Part shown: one piece after another, positions 1 through 7,366 of the stretch | Layout: each line of letters opens with the position of its first letter | Numbering within the stretch: position 1 is the stretch's first letter | Source of the DNA: an uncultured bacterium | GTDB lineage: Bacteria > Patescibacteriota > Minisyncoccia > Phycocordibacterales > PALSA-1337 | Length of the DNA stretch: 61,736 nucleotides | Assembly: GCA_903905325.1 (NCBI GenBank) | Contig: CAIVGA010000055.1 | Span: forward strand, 1-61,736 | Direction: 5' to 3' | Notes under the pieces: generated by a model | What the model was told of the DNA's origin: nothing | The model's database searches: none | What the model saw: the letters and a program-made list of their open reading frames with translations, nothing else | Position numbers and translations under genes: made by a program

Positions 1-53
1 CGAGATCTACACAGGCGAAGACACTCTTTCCCTACACGACGCTCTTCCGATCT
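1..53 (+). other. Illumina P5/TruSeq sequencing adapter (contamination)
   Basis: Bases 1-12 are the end of the Illumina P5 oligo, 13-20 (AGGCGAAG) fit an 8-base i5 index, and 21-53 match the TruSeq read-1 primer ending in GCTCTTCCGATCT. This is known library sequence, not genome. Real sequence begins at 54, where a protein frame opens immediately. Confidence 0.97.
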
Positions 54-1105
54 CTATCAGGCCCACTACCGTTCTATATTTTTACAAACCAAATTGTGGA
101 GATTGTGATAAACAAGGTGATGTACTTACTTATTTACGTCAGCACTACCCAGACAATATAAGAGTTTATTCTTTTGACTATTCCCTAAATACGCCTGCTG
201 TGCAGACTCTGACTGAATTAAATAAAGTGACTAGCGTCATGCCAACAATAGTAGTAGATGGTAAAACATTTGAAGGCTTCCAAACCGTAGATGACATCAT
301 TGCAATGAGTCCAGAAATCACCTCTGATCGTGTACGTATAGTACTTTCTCCGCATCTTGATGATGCAACCTTATCTTTAGGTGGTCTGATAGCCAAATCG
401 ACACATTCCGCAGACTCACCTATTATAGCTACAGTATTTTCAGGCACTCCCAAAGTTGCAACTAGTACTACTTGGGATACAAAATCTGGCTTCAAAAATA
501 GTAATGAAGCCATGTCCACTCGCCTATCAGAAAATAACGATTCGGCATATATTCTTAATTCACAGGTCGTTAATATGGGTTATCTCGACAATGAGTATCG
601 AGGAATCACAGCTACAACCTCATTAGAAAATAAAATTGCTGCAGATATTATAAAATTAATACGAGGTCATGATACTGGTACGTCTTCAATGGAGATTTAT
701 GGACCAGCGGTATTCCCTGGTGACGCTGGACATGTTGATCACACCATCTTACATGATGCTTATATGGATGTTATATCTCAATACAAACCAAAAGGAATTG
801 TGACATTCTTTATTTATGAAGATTTTCCTTACGCAAAAGAAGCTGGCGTTCCAAAGACAGATATCACAAAAACTTTACGCAGTAACGAACCACAATTCTC
901 TTATGCACCAATTTATATTCCACTTACAAAAGATATTGTTTCTACAAAAGAAGATGCTATCAAAGCTTACGGGTCTCAGTTAACGGCCATGGCAGTAAAT
1001 AAAGTTGATATTGCCTCCTCAAGTCTAAACTGGATGAATAATCGTTGTAATGGTCTATTCAAAATTCCCTCTGCGTGTGAGGTTGTATATCAAGTACAAA
1101 AGTAA
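54..1105 (+). CDS. thioredoxin-like domain fused to PIG-L (LmbE-type) deacetylase, 5'-truncated
   Basis: The frame is open from base 56, so the GTG at 200 is not the real start; the true N-terminus was lost at the adapter junction. The first ~80 codons give a thioredoxin/glutaredoxin-like segment with a CGDC redox motif (codons 95-106) and a VMPT cis-proline-type motif followed by VVDG. The second part has the PIG-L signature PHLDDATLSLGG and, further on, GHVDH, the usual metal-binding His/Asp positions. PIG-L enzymes are zinc-dependent N-deacetylases of GlcNAc-type substrates. The fusion suggests a redox-linked or envelope-located deacetylase, but the substrate is unknown and any signal peptide is missing. 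It ends 23 bases before the convergent tRNA-Thr. Confidence 0.85.
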
Positions 1106-1127
1106 TATTTTCTCAAATCTCTTGCTG

Positions 1128-1200
1128 AGCCGCCTCTCAGACTTGAACTGAGGACCTTCGCTTTACAAAAGCGTTGCTCTACCAACTGAGCTAAGGCGGC
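1128..1200 (-). tRNA. tRNA-Thr(TGT)
   Basis: Reading the minus strand, the acceptor GCCGCCT pairs with AGGCGGC. The D arm, a T arm with TTCAAGT loop, and a 7-base anticodon loop TTTGTAA giving anticodon TGT are all present. The discriminator is T and no CCA is encoded. A decayed copy of its 5' end lies upstream at 1221-1252. Confidence 0.95.
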
Positions 1201-1220
1201 ACTAACTAACATTGCATTAC

Positions 1221-1252
1221 TACCAAAACAGCTAAGGCGGCACTAAACTAAC
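1221..1252 (-). repeat. partial duplicate of tRNA-Thr 5' end
   Basis: The stretch repeats 1180-1210 at a 41-bp period: taccaa, a 3-base difference, then 17 identical bases, then ctaac after a 1-base insertion. In tRNA sense it holds 5' flank, acceptor strand and D arm, then diverges. It lies just upstream of the real tRNA 5' end and would be in the same primary transcript. Confidence 0.85.
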
Positions 1253-1304
1253 GTGCAAGAAATATAACTTAAATTACACAAAAAAGCAAAATTTACGCGA
1301 CATG

Positions 1305-1326
1305 CAAAAACCCCCTTTCGGGGGCC
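1305..1326 (-). terminator. rho-independent terminator after PKD-repeat gene
   Basis: On the minus strand there is a five G-C pair stem (CCCCC, loop GAAA, GGGGG at 1311-1324) followed by five T. It lies 55 bases past the stop of the gene at 1380-2633. Confidence 0.85.
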
Positions 1327-1379
1327 TAAGCATTATTTGGAGATCACACCCATCGTTTTAGACCAATCACACAGAACTT

Positions 1380-2633
1380 TTAAATTTTCTGGCGATTGAA
1401 CAAGAGATAGAGAACTGTGAAGAATAGAACTAAAATGATGAGTATAGCGATCCAACCCCAAGGAATATTATCTAGAGAAAGTCCTGAGGATGCAGAGAGT
1501 TGGTTGTTGTTCTGTGCAGATTGTACGGAACCTTGAGTAGCAGGTGCTGGTGCCTGAACATTAGTCTGAGTATCAGCTGAGTGATAAACTGCGCCACCAG
1601 ATGAACGGACTGTAAGTGAACTTGAACATGCACGAGTACCAGTTCTACCATCAGCTGATGTAACTGAAAGAATTGCAGTCTTATTACCAGAAGTTGAATA
1701 ATACTTTATAGCTGAACTTTGTGTACCAGACAATCCGTCTGTACCTGTCCAAGAATAAGCATAAGGGGACAAACCACCTGTTACTTGAGCACTCCATGTT
1801 ACTGGCTGATTTATAGAACTAGAAGAAGGGTCAGCGTAACAATCTATATTAAGACCACTTGCATTATTTGAAGTAGAAACTGTAGAGACTGATGGATTTG
1901 TGTAAACGACTTGATTATACGAGTTATTGTATCCGCCTTGATAACTAACAGAAGCAGCGTTCACACAAGCAGCAGAGACGGTTTGATTATTGGATGTAAC
2001 AGTAACAGAGGCTGTTTTGATTCCTGGAGTGTTGTAAACATAAGAAATATTTTGTGAATATCCATACAAACCATCAGTACCTGACCAAGAATATACGTAT
2101 GAACCATTACCACCAGTTACTGTAGCAAACCAATTGGCAGCGGCACCTACAGAAATATTTGAACCATTATTGGTGCTGCAAGTAACTTGCAAATTGCCAA
2201 CATTGTAAACTGGAGGATAATAATTGTTATAAATTAGATAAACATTTACAGGATTACCACAATTTACTGTAGTTGTTTGATTTCCAGAAGTGATAATAAC
2301 CGAAGCATATTTTGTGCCTGGATTATAATAATTTTTCAAAATACTTGAACCAAAACCGGAAAGACCTTCATCACCATTCCAAGTAAATGTATAGACTCCA
2401 TTACCACCCGTAGCTCTTGCATACCAATTAACCGTACCTCCAGTAGAAACTGACGTAGGATTTGAGTAACAAGAACCAATAATAGGATTTTGGTAATAAT
2501 ATGATGGTTGATATGTCTGATAATACACCTGACCATGAGCAGTAACTGCAGAAGCAACGAAGACAATAGCTACAACCGCACAAATACCAGCGATACTGAG
2601 CAAGCTATATGTGATTGTTTTTTTGTTTTTCAT
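1380..2633 (-). CDS. PKD-like repeat surface protein anchored at both ends
   Basis: This 417-residue protein has an N-terminal signal/anchor helix (about residues 8-30) and a C-terminal helix (about 392-412) followed by a short basic tail. Between them are three tandem PKD-like units (about 50-130, 150-228, 260-343). Each contains a TGGxGxYxYxWxG-type core and a Cys near each end (C55/C125, C152/C223 and a third pair), so each unit may hold one disulfide. It is rich in Tyr, Asn, Ser and Thr. PKD folds are extracellular beta-sandwiches in adhesins and surface proteins. It has its own promoter and terminator, so it is probably monocistronic. Its precise function is unknown. Confidence 0.85.
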   Translation of the reverse strand: MKNKKTITYSLLSIAGICAVVAIVFVASAVTAHGQVYYQTYQPSYYYQNPIIGSCYSNPTSVSTGGTVNWYARATGGNGVYTFTWNGDEGLSGFGSSILKNYYNPGTKYASVIITSGNQTTTVNCGNPVNVYLIYNNYYPPVYNVGNLQVTCSTNNGSNISVGAAANWFATVTGGNGSYVYSWSGTDGLYGYSQNISYVYNTPGIKTASVTVTSNNQTVSAACVNAASVSYQGGYNNSYNQVVYTNPSVSTVSTSNNASGLNIDCYADPSSSSINQPVTWSAQVTGGLSPYAYSWTGTDGLSGTQSSAIKYYSTSGNKTAILSVTSADGRTGTRACSSSLTVRSSGGAVYHSADTQTNVQAPAPATQGSVQSAQNNNQLSASSGLSLDNIPWGWIAILIILVLFFTVLYLLFNRQKI

Positions 2634-2648
2634 AAAATTTTGTTATAT

Positions 2649-2681
2649 GGCTCTGCTGAGCCGTGGATAGTCACCTACCCA
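2649..2681 (-). promoter_or_regulatory. two hairpins in leader of PKD-repeat gene
   Basis: GGCTC-TGCT-GAGCC (2649-2662) is a perfect 5-bp hairpin. Next to it, TGGATAG-TCAC-CTACCCA (2664-2681) pairs at six of seven positions. Both lie in the ~65-base leader between the promoter and the ATG at 2633, which has no Shine-Dalgarno site. Confidence 0.45.
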
Positions 2682-2703
2682 TTGATTAATTTTTAATACT
2701 CGT

Positions 2704-2732
2704 ATTGTATACTAAATCCCTAAAAAAGTCAA
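2704..2732 (-). promoter_or_regulatory. sigma70-type promoter of PKD-repeat gene
   Basis: Minus strand -35 TTGACT (2727-2732), 17-bp spacer, -10 TACAAT (2704-2709). Transcription would begin near 2697, giving a leader of about 65 bases. Confidence 0.7.
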
Positions 2733-2754
2733 GGGGTAAGGAAAATAATCTATT

Positions 2755-2830
2755 TGGTGCCGAGGACCAGGATCGAACTGGTGACCCTTCCCTCTTCAGG
2801 GGAATGCTCTACCAACTGAGCTACCTCGGC
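2755..2830 (-). tRNA. tRNA-Phe(GAA), CCA encoded
   Basis: On the minus strand, acceptor GCCGAGG pairs with CCTCGGC, the anticodon loop CTGAAGA gives GAA, and the T loop is TTCGATC. Discriminator A is followed by an encoded CCA (2755-2757). Confidence 0.97.
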
Positions 2831-2875
2831 GTGAGGACGATGTGTGAAGAATAAAATTTAAAAACAACTACAGAA

Positions 2876-3145
2876 CTACTTTGACAGCATGGCTTTTATT
2901 TGGTTAATAGCCTGCGATGCTTGTACTGGACCGGTCTGTGACATAGCAGACGAATTCATGATATTAGTCAAGAACGGCTGAATGACAAGATACGATCCAA
3001 AACTCAAGGCTATAATGACAACCCAATAAAAAATCCTAAATGCTAATGACAAACGATCTGAGCGTCTTAGACCTCTGAGAATATGGTTATTCTCTTCAGC
3101 CAACTTATGTGTACGCTCGAGCAAGGACTTTTCTTCTGGCGTCAT
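2876..3145 (-). CDS. small single-helix membrane protein
   Basis: This 89-residue protein has a charged, coiled-coil-like N-terminal ~32 residues (with an EENNHILRGLRRSDR segment), one hydrophobic helix at about 36-60, and a short Gln/Ser-rich tail. I recognise the style as common in Parcubacteria but know no function. A TATAGT box ends 6 bases before the ATG, so the mRNA is probably leaderless. It is flanked by tRNA-Phe on one side and tRNA-Arg on the other. Confidence 0.7.
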   Translation of the reverse strand: MTPEEKSLLERTHKLAEENNHILRGLRRSDRLSLAFRIFYWVVIIALSFGSYLVIQPFLTNIMNSSAMSQTGPVQASQAINQIKAMLSK

Positions 3146-3232
3146 TGCGACACTATACCAGATTTATATTCATGACGGAAGTGTGATAATCTAAAGCGGA
3201 AGTATCTAAACTTCCAATCAAATTCTCATATC

Positions 3233-3304
3233 GCCCTCGTAGTTCAACGGATAGAACAGCTCCGTCCTAAGGAGTAGATGTAGGTTCAATTCCTGCCGGG
3301 GGTA
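3233..3304 (+). tRNA. tRNA-Arg(CCT)
   Basis: Acceptor GCCCTCG pairs with CGGGGGT (two wobble pairs). D stem GTTC/GAAC, anticodon loop GTCCTAA (CCT) and T arm with TTCAATT loop are present. Discriminator is A; no CCA is encoded. Confidence 0.93.
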
Positions 3305-3386
3305 CAAAGATTTTGCAAAAAAGATATAAACATGTTTTCAACATTTTGGACCTATAATCTAGCGCGCACCGACAGAAAATTATTGT

Positions 3387-3392
3387 TATAAT
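3387..3392 (+). promoter_or_regulatory. -10 box deciding the response-regulator start
   Basis: TATAAT overlaps an in-frame ATG at 3391, so that ATG cannot be the start. The next in-frame ATG (3400) is 7 bases downstream, implying a leaderless message. Confidence 0.7.
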
Positions 3393-3399
3393 GTCGCCA

Positions 3400-4077
3400 A
3401 TGAAAATACTTGTAGTAGAGGACGACAAAGGAGTTTCAGAGATGTTAAGAAAAGGGCTTTCTGCATCTTCCCATGTCGTCGAAATAGCTGAGGATGGAAA
3501 TGAAGGTTCATTCCTAGCGAGAAATTATGAGTATGATGCGATACTCCTAGATTATTCCATTCCACACAAAAATGGTTTGGCATTATGTCGTGAAATTAGG
3601 GGCTCCGGAAAAACTACACCGATCATTTTTCTATCAGTAATGAGTGACACACAGACCAAGGTCAGTGCACTTGAACAAGGTGCTGATGATTATGTTACAA
3701 AGCCATTTTCCATAGACGAATTACAAGCAAGATTGAAAGCGGTTTCGAGACGACCGAATCAGGTCAACAGACAAAATATTTTGAAGGTTGGCGACCTAAT
3801 ACTAGATACAGACCGCCAAACTGTCACATTGTCAGGTAAAATTATTCACATAACAAGAAAAGAGTTTAGTTTACTCGAATACATGATGAGAAATGCTGGA
3901 GTGGTATTATCACGTGCCATGATTATGGAGCATGTATGGACTTCAGATACTGATCCTTTATCAAACACTGTCGAATCTCATATCCGCAACCTAAGAAAGA
4001 AATTATCTCAAAAGAATAAGTCCAGTATGATAAAAAACGTCACCGGACGAGGTTATTGTATAAAATGTGTCGAATAA
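3400..4077 (+). CDS. OmpR/PhoB-family response regulator
   Basis: This is a 225-residue regulator. The receiver domain (1-115) has the acidic pocket EDD at 7-9, phospho-acceptor D51 (LLDYSIP), S79 and K101 (VTKPF). A winged-helix DNA-binding domain (about 128-222) has the typical TRKEFSLLEYMM and VESHIRNLRKKL segments. Phosphorylation by a partner kinase would control DNA binding. The start at 3400 was chosen over 3391 because the -10 box overlaps the latter. The kinase follows after a 215-bp regulated gap containing 11-bp repeats of the kind this family binds, so autoregulation is likely (inference). Confidence 0.95.
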   Translation: MKILVVEDDKGVSEMLRKGLSASSHVVEIAEDGNEGSFLARNYEYDAILLDYSIPHKNGLALCREIRGSGKTTPIIFLSVMSDTQTKVSALEQGADDYVTKPFSIDELQARLKAVSRRPNQVNRQNILKVGDLILDTDRQTVTLSGKIIHITRKEFSLLEYMMRNAGVVLSRAMIMEHVWTSDTDPLSNTVESHIRNLRKKLSQKNKSSMIKNVTGRGYCIKCVE

Positions 4078-4090
4078 AATCCTGTCTTTC

Positions 4091-4139
4091 TTCATAATTT
4101 CTTTGGCAAATATTCATAAAAAATTCATCAAATACTCAT
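4091..4139 (+). promoter_or_regulatory. 11-bp-phased direct repeats, candidate response-regulator operator
   Basis: TTCAT occurs at 4091, 4113 and 4124 and CTCAT at 4135, all on one 11-bp register with one register position unfilled. OmpR/PhoB-type regulators bind tandem half-sites at 11-bp spacing. The site lies between the regulator gene and its kinase. Confidence 0.5.
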
Positions 4140-4161
4140 CGCCACAGAATAAAATGTGTAA

Positions 4162-4181
4162 AGTTATGTGTCGACATAACT
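4162..4181. promoter_or_regulatory. perfect 8+8 inverted repeat upstream of kinase
   Basis: AGTTATGT and ACATAACT flank a 4-base centre (GTCG). It follows the 11-bp repeats and could be a second operator. No partner protein is identified. Confidence 0.4.
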
Positions 4182-4236
4182 CTTATTATTTCAATGGTGA
4201 TAATATGACTGGTTCATCTTCCAAAACCCATAAATA

Positions 4237-4282
4237 AACGAGATCTCTCACATTCCATGGCAGGCGTGTGAGAGATTTCGTT
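4237..4282 (+). other. long hairpin immediately before histidine-kinase start
   Basis: Arms 4237-4252 and 4267-4282 are complementary at 15 of 16 positions, with a 14-base loop, and end 10 bases before the ATG at 4293. There is no downstream T-run, so it does not look like a simple terminator. It could limit kinase expression relative to the regulator. Confidence 0.6.
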
Positions 4283-4292
4283 TAGAACATCC

Positions 4293-5162
4293 ATGTCTAC
4301 AGATATAATCACAATAATTGGAGTCATATTCTTCATCGGATTTATTGCTTGGATTTCAAATCGTGAATCAATAAGATCCAAAGAACACGTAAAAAAATCT
4401 GAAGCTATTCTAGGGTATAGCAAGTCTTTTTTAGACAAAAATCTGATGATAGTTAATCGCTCCAAAATAAGTGAGCTTGAACAAAAGGCCCAGTTTGGTG
4501 AAATCTCTAGAGGAATAATTCATGACATGATTAGCCCCCTTTCATCAATGTCCATGTATGTTGAAAGAATGAGTGAAAAAAGTGGTAGCTCTATAAATGA
4601 AACAAGAGATATGCTAAATAAAACCGTTACGGCTTCACAACGTATGCAATCTTACATGGAAAGTATACGACATGGATTATCCTGTGATAAAACAACAAAC
4701 AAAATCGAGAATGTTAATATAACCAAGGAAATAAAAATTGTTCAAGACTTATTGGCATATAAAGCCCGAATGGCTGGTGTGAAATTTATAATGAAGTGTC
4801 ACAAAATTTGTGTGCAGACCAAACCAATATACATACATCAAATTGTGTTAAATCTAACCTCAAATGCAATTGAGGCTTTTGAAAATAGTGCATCAAATAA
4901 AGAAAATATTATAGCTATATCAGTCAAAAAGATTGATCAATCAAAAATATTTATAGAAATTGCAGACAATGGCTGTGGGATTAAAGAGGAAGATAAAATC
5001 TTGATACTTAGTGACAATTTTTCACGCAAGGGTTCTATGAGAGGTATCGGACTTATGACAGTAAAAAGAATTGTGGAACAAGAACTTCATGGAAGTATTT
5101 CATACAAAAGCGAAGTTGGAAAAGGTACGACGTTCATTATCAAAATTCCAGCTGGTCTTTAG
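4293..5162 (+). CDS. histidine kinase, short membrane-anchored sensor
   Basis: This 289-residue kinase has one N-terminal transmembrane helix (about 4-21) and no extracytoplasmic domain. A coiled linker leads to the H box around H77 (IIHDMISPL), the N box (VLNLTSNAIEAF, N191), the D/G1 box (ADNGCGIK, D225) and the G2 box GIGL at 251. These are the HisKA/HATPase_c hallmarks. It should autophosphorylate and pass phosphate to the regulator encoded just upstream. With no visible sensor domain the signal is probably cytoplasmic, in the membrane, or from a partner protein. A strong hairpin precedes the start codon. Confidence 0.92.
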   Translation: MSTDIITIIGVIFFIGFIAWISNRESIRSKEHVKKSEAILGYSKSFLDKNLMIVNRSKISELEQKAQFGEISRGIIHDMISPLSSMSMYVERMSEKSGSSINETRDMLNKTVTASQRMQSYMESIRHGLSCDKTTNKIENVNITKEIKIVQDLLAYKARMAGVKFIMKCHKICVQTKPIYIHQIVLNLTSNAIEAFENSASNKENIIAISVKKIDQSKIFIEIADNGCGIKEEDKILILSDNFSRKGSMRGIGLMTVKRIVEQELHGSISYKSEVGKGTTFIIKIPAGL

Positions 5163-5172
5163 ATATTGATGA

Positions 5173-5958
5173 CTATTTTGCTGGTATTTTTATACTTTGT
5201 ACATCTCTAGCAGCTTTTCTATAACTACAATAGTCACATAATTTTGCTGGCTTAGGTTTTTCCTCTGACATCAAACATTCTTTGATGTCGACAAGAGCTT
5301 TTTCAACCCATTTATCATCTCCGGTATAAGGAATCAAATCAATATCAAATTCTAGTTTTGCATCAAAAGCCTCGCGGTCAGTTTTGCCATTACAGTAAAC
5401 GAAGTACCCTGTTGGCGAAACTTTGAAGCCATTTTGACGGAAAAGCCATTGGTAAACTTCCATCTGGCGCTTGTAGCCAATTTGCCATTCCTTATCCAAA
5501 GAGACTTTTTCTTCTTTACTCGTGGCCTTGTAGTCAACAATAATAACTTCACCTTTATTTTCTCCTTTTTCATTGACCCAAATATCGTCGATGGCACCAG
5601 TTATTAGAAGATTTGTTTTTTCATGAATAAAACGTATACCTTTGAAATTACTCCTCCAAAGATCCAAGTCTTCATGTCGAAAAGGTATGACGTTTTTGAG
5701 ACCATATGCATTCATGAGAGGATGGGCACGTTGCTTTGCGCGATTTATGTCAAATTCCTTTTTAAGAAGAAGATCGACTGCAGAATTCAAAGCAAAAGGA
5801 AAACCTGGTGGTCTACCGACTCCGAGACGACAATCCAAATAGAAACAAAGTGGACAGTTTAGGAAAAGATCGATTTTCGAACGACTAATACGAAAAGGTT
5901 CGGCCTCTTTAGGGTCAAAGAGATTGCGAGTTCTGCGAGAATTATAATAGTCAGACAT
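5173..5958 (-). CDS. PD-(D/E)XK nuclease, RecB/Cas4-like
   Basis: This 261-residue protein shows the RecB-family nuclease pattern: GAIDDIW (D124/D125), VIIVDYKAT (D142, K144) and the QMEVYQW motif (Q165, Y169). Cysteines at 35, 38, 43 and at 241, 244 (CDYC) could hold an iron-sulfur cluster or zinc, as in Cas4/AddB relatives, though the classic arrangement is one N-terminal and three C-terminal Cys. The start was set at 5958 because a TATAAT box ends 6 bases upstream. No cas genes or CRISPR array are present, so a repair or recombination role is more likely than CRISPR adaptation. It is convergent with the kinase gene. Confidence 0.85.
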   Translation of the reverse strand: MSDYYNSRRTRNLFDPKEAEPFRISRSKIDLFLNCPLCFYLDCRLGVGRPPGFPFALNSAVDLLLKKEFDINRAKQRAHPLMNAYGLKNVIPFRHEDLDLWRSNFKGIRFIHEKTNLLITGAIDDIWVNEKGENKGEVIIVDYKATSKEEKVSLDKEWQIGYKRQMEVYQWLFRQNGFKVSPTGYFVYCNGKTDREAFDAKLEFDIDLIPYTGDDKWVEKALVDIKECLMSEEKPKPAKLCDYCSYRKAARDVQSIKIPAK

Positions 5959-6058
5959 AAGTTCATTATAACAAAAATCACCCAAGAGTACTTCACCGTG
6001 TACACCGTATTGGAATTCGGACTCATAATACTAATGGTGTAATTGGAGAGCAAAAAAA

Positions 6059-7069
6059 TTATTCATCCACATCTACGGCCCCAACTTCCCCTTTTCCAGC
6101 TTTTCCTTCTTCACCTCCCCCATTTTTTTCATAAGCATGTAGCGCATCAATAATCGGCTGTAACTTACCCTGCAAAATAATAGGAATATTATGCCAAGAT
6201 TCTTTTATACGATGATCGGTAATGCGGTCCTGTGGAAAATTGTAAGTGCGAATCTTTTCAGAACGATCGCCTGTACCGATTTGACCCTTGCGATGAGCAG
6301 CAAATTTATTTATATCTTCTTGTTCTTTGAGAGCGGCAAGACGAGAAGTAAGCAGATTGAGAGCGTGTTCACGGTTGGCACTTTGACTACGTTCAACAGT
6401 AGAACGCACATCCATACCAGTTGGCTTATGAATAATACGTACAGCCGACTCAACCTTGTTCACATTCTGACCACCTTTTCCACCAGCGCGAGAAAATTCT
6501 ATTTCCAGATCTGCAGGATTTATAACGAAAGTAGTTTTCTTGCGGATCGGCATAATGGCGACAGTGACAGTAGAAGTATGAACACGCCCCATTTTTTCTG
6601 TCTCTGGTACACGCTGAACACGATGCACACCAGTTTCCCATTGCAAATCTTCATAAACACCATCACCCTTTAGCTCAAGAGAAGCTTCCTTATAACCTCC
6701 GAGATCATTCTTTGATTCTTCGGTAATACGGGTCGCCCAACCACGCGCTTCGGCATAGCGCTTATACATTTCCAAAAGTTCAGCCGCGAAAAGGGCTGCT
6801 TCATCACCACCAGCACCAGCACGAACTTCGAGCACAGCTTCGCGAGGTCTTTCATCTTCTACAACTTCAGAGGCAATAATAGAATCCATTTCTGCAAGCA
6901 AAGATTTCTTCTGCTCAGCAATAGAAGCAAAATCACTGTCAGCCAACTCTTTCATCGTCGGATCTGCTTTTATAGTTACATGCAAATCAGCCTCGTCTTT
7001 CTCGAGTTTTTCATATAGACCAGCAAGAAAAGCAGTCTTTGGGTTTGATTTGTAAGCGTCGAGGTTCAC
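6059..7069 (-). CDS. prfA: peptide chain release factor 1
   Basis: This 336-residue factor carries the PCRF domain ([15 protein letters not shown], about 81-95), the stop-codon-reading loop RVPETE (PxT type, 155-157) and the catalytic GGQ (199-201) inside [13 protein letters not shown]1 releases peptides at UAA and UAG. It is slightly shorter than the usual ~355-360 residues, mainly at the N-terminus. The C-terminus is Gly/Glu/Lys-rich. The start lies 4 bases after the rpmE stop, so the two genes are translated from one message. Confidence 0.97.
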   Translation of the reverse strand: MNLDAYKSNPKTAFLAGLYEKLEKDEADLHVTIKADPTMKELADSDFASIAEQKKSLLAEMDSIIASEVVEDERPREAVLEVRAGAGGDEAALFAAELLEMYKRYAEARGWATRITEESKNDLGGYKEASLELKGDGVYEDLQWETGVHRVQRVPETEKMGRVHTSTVTVAIMPIRKKTTFVINPADLEIEFSRAGGKGGQNVNKVESAVRIIHKPTGMDVRSTVERSQSANREHALNLLTSRLAALKEQEDINKFAAHRKGQIGTGDRSEKIRTYNFPQDRITDHRIKESWHNIPIILQGKLQPIIDALHAYEKNGGGEEGKAGKGEVGAVDVDE

Positions 7070-7072
7070 AAT

Positions 7073-7330
7073 CTATTTTTTCGTCGCCTTGGCCATGCGG
7101 TTCTTGAATTTCTCAACACGACCGGCTGTGTCGATAGTCTTGTCCTGATTTGTGTAAAAAGGATGAGAAGCACTGGAGATTTCTACGTGATAAGCGGGGT
7201 AATCCTTACCATCTGTCCACTTTTCTGTCTCCTTGGTCTCGATAGTAGAAGGTATGAGAAATTTGGCACCGCTAGAATTGTCGGCAAAAATAACTGGGCG
7301 GTAATTGGCTGGATGAATGTCTTTTTTCAT
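7073..7330 (-). CDS. rpmE: 50S ribosomal protein L31, type B
   Basis: This 85-residue protein begins [13 protein letters not shown] and contains [21 protein letters not shown] and GRVEKF, the L31 pattern. It lacks the zinc-binding cysteines of type A L31, so it is the type B (zinc-independent) form. The start at 7330 was preferred over an in-frame ATG at 7348 because the family begins MKKDIHP and because TATATT (7339-7344) ends 8 bases upstream. It forms an operon with prfA and is transcribed divergently from the MFS gene. Confidence 0.96.
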   Translation of the reverse strand: MKKDIHPANYRPVIFADNSSGAKFLIPSTIETKETEKWTDGKDYPAYHVEISSASHPFYTNQDKTIDTAGRVEKFKNRMAKATKK

Positions 7331-7338
7331 ATGGAAAT

Positions 7339-7358
7339 AATATAGCACATGTTATAAT
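7339..7358. promoter_or_regulatory. divergent leaderless -10 boxes, rpmE and MFS gene
   Basis: The minus strand has TATATT (7339-7344), 8 bases before the rpmE ATG. The plus strand has TATAAT (7353-7358), 8 bases before the ATG at 7367. Confidence 0.6.
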
Positions 7359-7366
7359 AAACGCAA

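Noticed and set aside
3391..3399. response-regulator start at 3391
   Set aside because: That ATG lies within the TATAAT -10 box, so it would not be in the mRNA.
5173..5958. Cas4 / CRISPR adaptation gene
   Set aside because: The nuclease motifs fit RecB/Cas4-like proteins, but there are no other cas genes or repeat arrays in the window and the Cys pattern is not classic Cas4.
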